Shown here: piece after piece, positions 15,266-20,819 of the stretch | Layout of the letters: every line of letters starts with the position of its first letter | How positions within the stretch are numbered: position 1 is the first letter of the stretch | DNA from: a bacterium | GTDB lineage: Bacteria > Patescibacteriota > Microgenomatia > UBA1400 > PJMF01 | Direction: 5' to 3' | NCBI GenBank assembly: GCA_900299155.1 | Contig: OMIS01000044.1 | Location: 1-20,819, forward strand | DNA length: 20,819 nt | Made by a program: the position numbers and the translations under genes | The notes under the pieces: generated by a model | Databases searched by the model: none | What the model was told of the DNA's origin: nothing | The model's input: the letters and a program-made list of their open reading frames with translations, nothing else

Positions 15266-16228
15266 ATGCCAAAACTCAATGCTAGTTCCCGCATCATGTA
15301 CCAAGAAGCTCAAGCTCGGGGCATCAAGTGTACTACGTTTGGTGACGACGAAACTATTTTAATGGAATACCAAGGAAAATCTTGGTACGTCCGTGGTTCA
15401 CGCACTTCACTACAATCTTCTGTTGGTAAAACTATTGCTGACTATAAACCACTGACAAAGTCTGTTTTGCAACATTTTGGACTACCCACAGCTCGTGGTC
15501 TGGCAATCTCAAATACTACTGAACTACCACAACTTTCTCAACTTACCTTTCCACTGGTGATGAAACCTGTGGATGATCGTCATGGCAGAGGCGTGCACGT
15601 TGGTATCAAGTCCATCGAAGAAGCCACGCAGCTATTTACCGAGTATGGTAAGCGCGTGATTTTTGAAGAGATGCTCCAAGGCACAGAATACAGAATTGTC
15701 TGTGTGGATTATAAATTCATTGCCGCAGCATTCCGCAAACCTGCCTTTGTAACTGGCGATGGGACACACACCATTACCGAGCTTGTTGCAGAGAAAAACA
15801 CACACCCATGGCGAGGCAGTGGACACGAAAATAATTTAAGTTTGATCGAGATTGACGAACTCGTTCTTGAATATTTAGCAGAACAAAATATAACTCCCGA
15901 AAGCATCCCTGAAGCAGGAAGAGAAGTGTTTTTGCGCAAGACTGCCAACCTTTCTACTGGTGGTGAAGCGTGGGATGTCACCGATACTGTCTGTGCAGAA
16001 AATCGTGAATTATTTGAAAAAATTGCCAAAGCCTGTGACCTCAATGTCATTGGAATTGATATCATGTGTCAGACACTTGAGCAACCTATTACTTCTCAGC
16101 AAAATGCTGGCGTAATTGAGGTGAATGCATCGCCAGGACTTCGCATGCATCACTTTCCCATGCAAGGAAAACCTCAGAATATAGCTAAAATAATTTTAAC
16201 CATGCTTATGGAGGCATATGCAAGATAA
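15266..16228 (+). CDS. cyanophycin-synthetase-like ATP-grasp ligase 1
   Basis: The 320-residue protein is a stand-alone ATP-grasp module close to the first half of cyanophycin synthetase. Signs are SSVGKTIADYKPLTKSVLQ, FPLVMKPVDDRHGRGVHVG (ATP loop), GTEYRIVCVDYKFIAAAFRKP, VTGDGTHTITELVAEKN, RGSGHENNLSLIEID, LRKTANLSTGGEAWDVTD and VIEVNASPGLRMHHFP with metal ligands around E285 and N287. In cyanophycin synthetase this domain activates a C-terminal carboxylate and joins an amino acid to it. The Mur-ligase half is absent, so it is not a cyanophycin synthetase by itself. AGAGGAG lies four bases before the ATG. It follows the DUF1704 gene by 14 bases and overlaps the next ATP-grasp gene by 11, so they are co-transcribed. 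Substrate and added amino acid are unknown. Confidence 0.9.
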   Translation: MPKLNASSRIMYQEAQARGIKCTTFGDDETILMEYQGKSWYVRGSRTSLQSSVGKTIADYKPLTKSVLQHFGLPTARGLAISNTTELPQLSQLTFPLVMKPVDDRHGRGVHVGIKSIEEATQLFTEYGKRVIFEEMLQGTEYRIVCVDYKFIAAAFRKPAFVTGDGTHTITELVAEKNTHPWRGSGHENNLSLIEIDELVLEYLAEQNITPESIPEAGREVFLRKTANLSTGGEAWDVTDTVCAENRELFEKIAKACDLNVIGIDIMCQTLEQPITSQQNAGVIEVNASPGLRMHHFPMQGKPQNIAKIILTMLMEAYAR

Positions 16229-17270
16229 CAAACATTTTGTACATAACTTACGTCGAGTTACAGGACTCACTACAGAAGTGATTCCCTTAAGTACAAAGTT
16301 GATTCTAGAACAAGCTGAAGCACTTGGTGTAACTTGGAAATCAATACCAGGTACACGTATTTTAGAGCTTACGTATAACAATACAAAAAAATATTTCCGA
16401 TATCAGATTTCTTCTGAAACAACTGACGTTGGTTTTTCTGCTTGCTTAGATAAAGGTACAACCAATAGTTTATTACGCGATGCAGGTGTCCATGTAGCCA
16501 ATGGTTTCAAAATTGAGAGAACAGATTCTGAAGCATACTGGATGGAAGTATTTGAGGCATTACAAAAACCAGTAGTGGTTAAACCTTCACATGGGCTACA
16601 AGGCAAAGCTATTATGATGAATGTTTCAGATGAAACACGCTATAGAGCCGCAATAAAGCAAGCAATGGAGTTTTCAACTGAAGATGATTCAGGTGTTATT
16701 GTGGAAGAACAATTTAGTGGTAAAGAATATCGAGTTCTAACCACACGAGAAAAAGTAGTGGGTATTATTCATCGTATACCAGCCAATGTAAAAGGTGATG
16801 GTGTTTCAACTGTACAGCAATTGATCGATGCAAAGAATAGTGATCCAAGAAGAGGAAAAACTCTGGACTTTGCATTATTTATTATTGAAATTGATGCAGA
16901 TCTTTTAGAAAACCTCAAAAAACAAAATTTAACCTTAGAATCTGTGCCCACTGCGAGACAACACGTACAGCTTCGCTCTGTTTCTAACATTATGCAAGGT
17001 GGTGATAGCATTGATATGACAGATTTAGTACATCCTTCTGTGAAGGAAATTGCAGTACAAGCTGTAAATGCTATTCCAGGACTTGGTTTTGCAGGTGTAG
17101 ATTTCATGAGCACCGATATAACTACTGCTCAAACTCCTGATACATATATCATCGTAGAAATAAATAGTTCACCTGGACTTTGTATCCATGAGTTCCCCTA
17201 TGAAGGTCAACGACGCTATACTGATCGAGAATTTGTGTATGTTATGTTCCCAGAGCTAAAGAAAGTATAA
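16218..17270 (+). CDS. GshF/cyanophycin-synthetase-like ATP-grasp ligase 2
   Basis: The 350-residue protein is a second ATP-grasp ligase, related to the preceding one but closer to the glutathione-synthetase half of bifunctional GshF. It shows PVVVKPSHGLQGKAIMMNV (ATP loop), GKEYRVLTTREKVVGIIHR, GDGVSTVQQLIDAKNSDPRRG, SNIMQGGDSIDMTDLVHPS and YIIVEINSSPGLCIHEFPYE with ligands around E314 and N316. The N-terminal part (LSTKLILEQAEALGVTWKSI) parallels that of its neighbour, pointing to tandem duplication and divergence. GGAGG (16210-16214) stands three bases before the ATG, a short spacing. No gamma-glutamylcysteine ligase half is present, so glutathione synthesis is unlikely. The gene is visibly richer in A+T than its neighbour. 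Its TAA is directly followed by an ATG (17271) in the same frame. Confidence 0.88.
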   Translation: MQDNKHFVHNLRRVTGLTTEVIPLSTKLILEQAEALGVTWKSIPGTRILELTYNNTKKYFRYQISSETTDVGFSACLDKGTTNSLLRDAGVHVANGFKIERTDSEAYWMEVFEALQKPVVVKPSHGLQGKAIMMNVSDETRYRAAIKQAMEFSTEDDSGVIVEEQFSGKEYRVLTTREKVVGIIHRIPANVKGDGVSTVQQLIDAKNSDPRRGKTLDFALFIIEIDADLLENLKKQNLTLESVPTARQHVQLRSVSNIMQGGDSIDMTDLVHPSVKEIAVQAVNAIPGLGFAGVDFMSTDITTAQTPDTYIIVEINSSPGLCIHEFPYEGQRRYTDREFVYVMFPELKKV

Positions 17271-17354
17271 ATGTCGGTTTTAGTTACACCAACATTCTCT
17301 AAACAGTACATAACAGAGTTGCAAGGTGGATATAAATATGCAAGCATTCTATGA
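17271..17354 (+). CDS. possible 27-residue peptide after ATP-grasp ligase 2
   Basis: An ATG directly follows the ligase stop (TAAATG) and opens 27 codons ending in TGA at 17352-17354, overlapping the next gene's start by 17 bases. The peptide begins MSVLVTPTFSKQY and ends TELQGGYKYASIL, with a Gly-Gly seven residues before the end. Its position between ligases and transferases is where a small substrate peptide could be encoded. Against it: it has no strong ribosome binding site, it is in frame with the preceding gene (so could be chance sequence after the stop), and no homology is recognised. Low confidence. Confidence 0.25.
   Translation: MSVLVTPTFSKQYITELQGGYKYASIL
17323..17330 (+). promoter_or_regulatory. 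ribosome binding site (AAGGTGGA) deciding the start of transferase 1
   Basis: AAGGTGGA ends seven bases before the ATG at 17338 and overlaps an in-frame GTG at 17326. The good spacing, and the alignment of the two paralogues from their ATGs onward, favour 17338 over 17326. Confidence 0.65.
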
Positions 17355-18114
17355 CCTCGCCCCTCTGGAACTCATTCGGCGAAAACGTGTTCAATGGATT
17401 TTTGATGGCAATCGCACAGATATTATTAGTAGTTTACGCAGTAAGTCATTACGGAAATTTCTGACAAAGGCTGAGAACTTACTTGCTGAACAAGGAATTA
17501 CCTGGGATATAAAACCTATTTCTGTACAAGAATATGCGGAATGGCTTCCATTTTATGAACAACACATGAAATTACTGAACCATGATTTACTTGCCAAACC
17601 AGATTGGTATGAGAAAAAAATAGCTGAAGGTAAAGAAGTTGTAGGAATCTTCTTCAGAAAAGACACCAAACTTGTGGGTAGTGGAATAGCAGTTCAAACA
17701 GCTAAAAAGTTTATTAGCTTTGCTTATAAAGCAAGCGATTTTATCTCACTTTCATCACAATCGAATAGTTCGCTCGGTTCTGTCATAGATTATATGTACC
17801 TCAAATATGCTTGTACCAATGGTTTTGAGACTATAAGTGGAGGGCGTTCTTACAACGCATTTGGCGTAGAAACAACACTAGGCTATCTTGAATTTAAAAC
17901 TAATTTTTATGTTCCAGTACTTAGTGAAACAGAAGAAGTAACACACTCTGTACCCCTTCCGGAGAACCCCGAGAAACCCGTGCTATTTTATGGGGAAAAA
18001 CTAGATCAACCGCTTATTCCTGCGTTATGTATACTCACAAAGACACCACTTACAGAAGAGCAATTAAAACAATATCTTGTGCCTACTATTTCTTATAAAG
18101 TGATACAAATATGA
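17338..18114 (+). CDS. FemAB/GNAT-like transferase, paralogue 1
   Basis: The 258-residue protein looks like a single GNAT-fold unit of the FemAB/Acetyltransf_6 type, the group that includes aminoacyl-tRNA-dependent peptide-bridge ligases and acyl-CoA N-acyltransferases. The best evidence is the C-terminal core: SLGSVIDYMYLKYACTNGFE followed by TISGGRSYNAFGVETTLGYLE and FKTNFYVPV, which parallels the 'GS...A...G...FG...G...FK..F' pattern of that superfamily. A SLRSKSLRKFL motif lies near the N-terminus and WLPFYEQHM further on; both recur in the next gene. No signal peptide or membrane helix is seen. The gene overlaps its paralogue in an ATGA junction. It is a weaker family call than its neighbours; the donor (aminoacyl-tRNA or acyl-CoA) and acceptor are unknown. 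Confidence 0.72.
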   Translation: MQAFYDLAPLELIRRKRVQWIFDGNRTDIISSLRSKSLRKFLTKAENLLAEQGITWDIKPISVQEYAEWLPFYEQHMKLLNHDLLAKPDWYEKKIAEGKEVVGIFFRKDTKLVGSGIAVQTAKKFISFAYKASDFISLSSQSNSSLGSVIDYMYLKYACTNGFETISGGRSYNAFGVETTLGYLEFKTNFYVPVLSETEEVTHSVPLPENPEKPVLFYGEKLDQPLIPALCILTKTPLTEEQLKQYLVPTISYKVIQI

Positions 18115-18878
18115 AATTATTTGACCTTCAACCACATTCTATTCAAAGACCTGAAAAAATTAGTTGGTTTTTTCCATACCAAACTGCTGATTTATTAAGT
18201 GAAATTAAGAGCAAATCCTTACGCAGTTTTTTGAGAAGAAATTTTGAATTAAAAACTGAACATGGGCTCGAGCAAAGAATTTCACAAATGTCAAAAAAAG
18301 ATTTCGCTGCTTGGCTTCCATATTACGCAGATAAAATGGCTGAACATTCTTATGAGATACTAGCTACTCTAGAATGGTTTAACCTCAAAATGGATCAAAG
18401 GAAAGAAGTATATAGTATCTTTATCCATCAAGCTGAAAAACTAGTTGCTTCATTAATTTTTACTCATAACCCTGAGAATAATCACTCCAGTATTGCATTT
18501 AGAGCTAATGACCGATTAGATATTTTTCCAGGTGGGAGATCATCAATTGGAGCATTACTAGATTATGCATTTTTAGGATGGTCACTTGAAAAAAAGTGTA
18601 GTTCTATATCTGCTGGAAGAACAAGGAATGAATTTGGTGTTATTAATACCTTTGGTAATCTTGATTATAAGTTACGATTTGGGTATGTTCCACAACCTAC
18701 TAAAGATACAGCTCTACATACATCAGTTATACTAGATGCTGATGGTGTAGTTGCTTTTTTTGGTATACAAAATAATGCTCTATCATTATTCTATGTACAC
18801 CCAGCAGGATATCAAAATGACCTTCAAGCAGCCAATATGCTTCCAGTATCAATCAAATTTCAAGAAATAATCTATTAA
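18111..18878 (+). CDS. FemAB/GNAT-like transferase, paralogue 2
   Basis: The 255-residue protein aligns with the preceding one from the first residue: both start M-x-x-F-x-L or close to it, share KSLR-x-FL, WLP-x-Y, a conserved KEV-x-x-IF segment, and the C-terminal core, here SIGALLDYAFLGWSLEKK, SISAGRTRNEFGVINTFG and LDYKLRFGYVP. In paralogue 1 the matching residues are GGRS...FGV...LG...FK. The pair arose by tandem duplication and has diverged a good deal, suggesting distinct acceptors or steps rather than dosage. It is translationally coupled through the ATGA overlap. It is A+T-rich. Function is not known beyond a likely GNAT-fold transfer to an amine; it may also be a non-catalytic partner. 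Confidence 0.7.
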   Translation: MKLFDLQPHSIQRPEKISWFFPYQTADLLSEIKSKSLRSFLRRNFELKTEHGLEQRISQMSKKDFAAWLPYYADKMAEHSYEILATLEWFNLKMDQRKEVYSIFIHQAEKLVASLIFTHNPENNHSSIAFRANDRLDIFPGGRSSIGALLDYAFLGWSLEKKCSSISAGRTRNEFGVINTFGNLDYKLRFGYVPQPTKDTALHTSVILDADGVVAFFGIQNNALSLFYVHPAGYQNDLQAANMLPVSIKFQEIIY

Positions 18879-18927
18879 TAATCACTTACATGACTTTTGG
18901 TGAACTATCAACTAGCATACAGAGACT

Positions 18928-19653
18928 ATGCATACTTCACTTCCTGGAACAATCTTAAACCCTTTATATCTTCCGAGTGTTACGGAACTACAAGCTGCTT
19001 TTCCTATAAGTATCAGTCTACCTACCGATAGTAAAGAATATCCTTGGGTGTGCCCACTTTTTACAAAGACTCAGTTCCAACTTAATAATTATCAGGTATA
19101 TACACAAGAATTTATTACAACTCTTGGTGATTATTTACTTCATAGAAATCTACCAATTCTTGAGGTTGGGGCAGGAGACGGAAGGTTGTCGCACTTTCTT
19201 TCTGAATATAGTCAAGGCAAGTTACAAATAGTGGCAACAGACATAAAGGATTGGGAAGAAAAAGGTAAAACTAATCAATAATCTAATGTTGAAAAATTAG
19301 GTTACTTAGAAGCATTAGCAAAGTATGCGACTAAACCGCACATCATACTCAGTTGCTGGATGAATGCTGATGTAAACTGGACAGCAGATTTTAGAGCAAA
19401 TTCTAATATTGTGGAATATATACTAATTGGGGATGTATTTCGTACAGGTGGCTATGGTCAGGAATGGTATCTTCCTGAAAATTCTGGTTTTACCTGTAAT
19501 AAACTTACCCGAGCAGATGATGTATCAAGAAATGGAATAATTACAGGCTCAATCGGTAGATTTGATGGTAGCCCACATAATCCTGAATCTCGCACTGAAG
19601 TATATTCTTTTATACGCCACTGTTTTTCAGTGACTGCTATGTTCTTGTTATAA
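18928..19653 (+). pseudogene. SAM-dependent methyltransferase gene interrupted by one in-frame TAA
   Basis: Reading from the ATG at 18928 the frame is open to 19653 (242 codons) apart from a single TAA at 19279-19281, codon 118. The first part holds the class I methyltransferase motif I, ILEVGAGDGRLSHFL (E79-G85), then a strand ending in VATDIKDW. The part after the stop continues in the same frame without any shift: VEKLGYLEALAKYATKPHII, LSCWMNADVNWTADFR and EYILIGDVFRTGGYG, which look like the rest of the fold. So the damage is a nonsense change, not a frameshift. The shorter reading frames on each side should not be listed as two genes. Causes could be recent decay, a sequence error, or read-through. 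The 49-base gap before it has no strong ribosome binding site; a loose TAGCAT box at 18913 is possible. Confidence 0.8.
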
Positions 19654-19654
19654 T
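19649..19654 (+). promoter_or_regulatory. extended -10 box (TGTTATAAT) giving a leaderless mnmA mRNA
   Basis: TATAAT preceded by TG-T (19646-19648) forms an extended -10. It overlaps the stop codon of the methyltransferase frame (19651-19653) and ends eight bases before the mnmA ATG. No ribosome binding site fits in between. Confidence 0.6.
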
Positions 19655-19662
19655 ACTCTCTT

Positions 19663-20799
19663 ATGAAGAAGAAAGTTGCACTTGGCATGAGTGGTGGCGT
19701 AGACTCTTCTGTTTGCGCTCACTTACTTGTTGAACAAGGTTATGATGTCACAGGCGTCTACCTTGAATGTTGGCGTGCACCTGGCTGCCGCAGTGAAGAA
19801 GATCGTGCAGATGCATTGAAAGTAGCACTGAGTTTAGGCATTCCTTTTCAAGTTTTAGATTTCAAAGAAACGTATAAAAATGAAGTTGTGGAGTATTTTT
19901 TCAGAGAATATGAAGCGGGACACACTCCAAATCCAGATGTACTTTGTAACAAAGAAATTAAGTTTGGACTCTTTTATGACTGGGCCATGAAACAAGGTTT
20001 TGATGCCGTTGCCACAGGTCATTATGCAAAAATTGCAGAACTTTCTGATAGTGAAGTGGGCACTTTAGTAAATGAAAGTGAGACAAGAAAATATCTTGTA
20101 ATACCTACAGACGAGCACAAAGATCAAACATACTTTTTGTATTTGCTCAAAGCAGAACAACTTGAACACATTATTTTTCCACTTGCAGACTACACCAAAC
20201 CTGAGGTCAGAGTTGCAGCAGAAAAGCGCGGCTTACATGTGGCTACAAAAAAAGATTCCGTAGGGATATGTTTTATTGGCGATATCAATGTGCACGAGTT
20301 TCTCAAAGATCGGCTTGGCGAAAACCCAGGAGAAGTGGTGGACGTCAAAGGTAACGTGATTGGCAAACATCAAGGCTTGTGGTTTTATACCGTCGGGCAA
20401 CGACACGGATTCACGGTCAATAAGAAAAGTCTAGTGATCGGATCAGACGGAGAACCATTTGAAAAGGAAAATATTCCTCCGTTTTATGTCATCAAAAAAA
20501 TTCCAGAAAAAAATCAACTCATGGTCGGGTTTGGCGCTCAGACATACCTCACGACCTTTGAAGTTCGTGACATACACTGGATTGGGGATGCACCAGAGCT
20601 ACAAGATCTCTATATTCGTATTCGCCATACTGGAAAACTCATACGAGGGAACGTAACCCACACCACTTCTAACAAAGCAGTTGAGGGCGCTGTCACACTT
20701 TCTGAACCCACACAAGGTGTCGCAGAAGGGCAATCTGCAGTCTTCTATGCAAAAATTGCAAATTACTATGTCTGTCTGGGTGGTGGAATAATTAAGTAA
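19663..20799 (+). CDS. mnmA: MnmA, tRNA-specific 2-thiouridylase
   Basis: MnmA thiolates U34 of tRNAs for Glu, Gln and Lys in the cytoplasm. The 378-residue protein has the ATP-pyrophosphatase loop GMSGGVDSS (8-16), the catalytic cysteine pair C95 (PNPDVLCNKEIKFG) and C203 (DSVGICFIGD), VATGHYAKI, KDQTYFLYLL and GLWFYTVGQRHGF, all family hallmarks. Length is normal for MnmA. The C-terminal beta-barrel region ends with AVFYAKIANYYVCLGGGII, also typical. It is a housekeeping gene that marks the right edge of the accessory block and has its own promoter, so it is probably not part of that system. Confidence 0.97.
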   Translation: MKKKVALGMSGGVDSSVCAHLLVEQGYDVTGVYLECWRAPGCRSEEDRADALKVALSLGIPFQVLDFKETYKNEVVEYFFREYEAGHTPNPDVLCNKEIKFGLFYDWAMKQGFDAVATGHYAKIAELSDSEVGTLVNESETRKYLVIPTDEHKDQTYFLYLLKAEQLEHIIFPLADYTKPEVRVAAEKRGLHVATKKDSVGICFIGDINVHEFLKDRLGENPGEVVDVKGNVIGKHQGLWFYTVGQRHGFTVNKKSLVIGSDGEPFEKENIPPFYVIKKIPEKNQLMVGFGAQTYLTTFEVRDIHWIGDAPELQDLYIRIRHTGKLIRGNVTHTTSNKAVEGAVTLSEPTQGVAEGQSAVFYAKIANYYVCLGGGIIK

Positions 20800-20819
20800 T
20801 CGCCTCCTATAGTTAATTA

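Noticed and set aside
15266..16228. True cyanophycin synthetase
   Set aside because: Only the ATP-grasp module is present; the Mur-ligase-like half is missing and no cyanophycinase is nearby.
16218..17270. Glutathione synthesis gene (GshF)
   Set aside because: The glutamate-cysteine ligase half is absent and the N-terminus resembles its neighbouring ATP-grasp protein instead.
19360..19653. Separate small gene downstream of the methyltransferase fragment
   Set aside because: It is in the same frame as the upstream part with only one TAA between them and continues the same fold, so it is the second half of one broken gene.
1..20819. CRISPR array, tRNA or rRNA genes
   Set aside because: No regularly spaced repeats, cloverleaf-like segments or rRNA signatures were seen in any of the short intergenic gaps.

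Overview
Gene-dense bacterial window, almost all on the + strand, with intergenic gaps no longer than about 200 bases. TGA serves as an ordinary stop (18112-18114), so this is not a UGA-recoding lineage. The mix suggests a member of the Candidate Phyla Radiation (Patescibacteria), possibly Microgenomates-like: a shortened UvrC, a CofE-like ligase of the 'putative folate metabolism' type, many FemAB/GNAT and ATP-grasp proteins, and promoter -10 boxes placed almost directly on start codons. That assignment is inference; no rRNA or ribosomal protein gene is present to fix it.

Layout. 1-2.5 kb: a PduO-type cobalamin adenosyltransferase (-), a CelD/BcsL-type GNAT acyltransferase (+) and a CofE-like gamma-glutamate ligase (-). 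2.6-11.5 kb: a nucleotide excision repair block, uvrB - uvrA - [secreted, membrane-anchored transglutaminase] - uvrC. UvrB carries two insertions, UvrC lacks the C-terminal helix-hairpin-helix domain, and uvrC starts inside the 3' end of the transglutaminase gene. 11.46-11.62 kb: a non-coding gap with a perfect 17-bp inverted repeat enclosing a smaller hairpin.

11.6-19.65 kb: an accessory block of membrane and peptide-bond chemistry. In order: a holin-4_2/YvlD-type small membrane protein; a 7TM_transglut-type membrane protein; a RimK-like alpha-L-glutamate ligase homologue fused to a retropepsin-like domain whose catalytic Asp is Asn; a DUF1704 (MATCAP/QEGLA) metallopeptidase; two tandem cyanophycin-synthetase/GshF-like ATP-grasp ligases; a possible 27-residue peptide; two paralogous FemAB/GNAT-type transferases; and a SAM methyltransferase gene broken by one in-frame TAA. 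From the ligase onward the genes overlap or nearly abut, so they look like one or two operons. mnmA (tRNA 2-thiouridylase) follows with its own promoter.

How the genes may work together (inference). In Proteobacteria the 7TM_transglut protein, a RimK-like ligase and a retropepsin-like protease form a conserved operon. Here the ligase and protease are fused, and the active transglutaminase is a separate protein upstream. Three ATP-grasp ligases, one carboxypeptidase-like metalloprotease and two FemAB-type transferases in one run suggest a system that builds, extends and trims a peptide or amino-acid tag, probably on a cell-envelope or peptide substrate. The substrate cannot be read from the sequence. 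This block is the best candidate for an undescribed system in the window.
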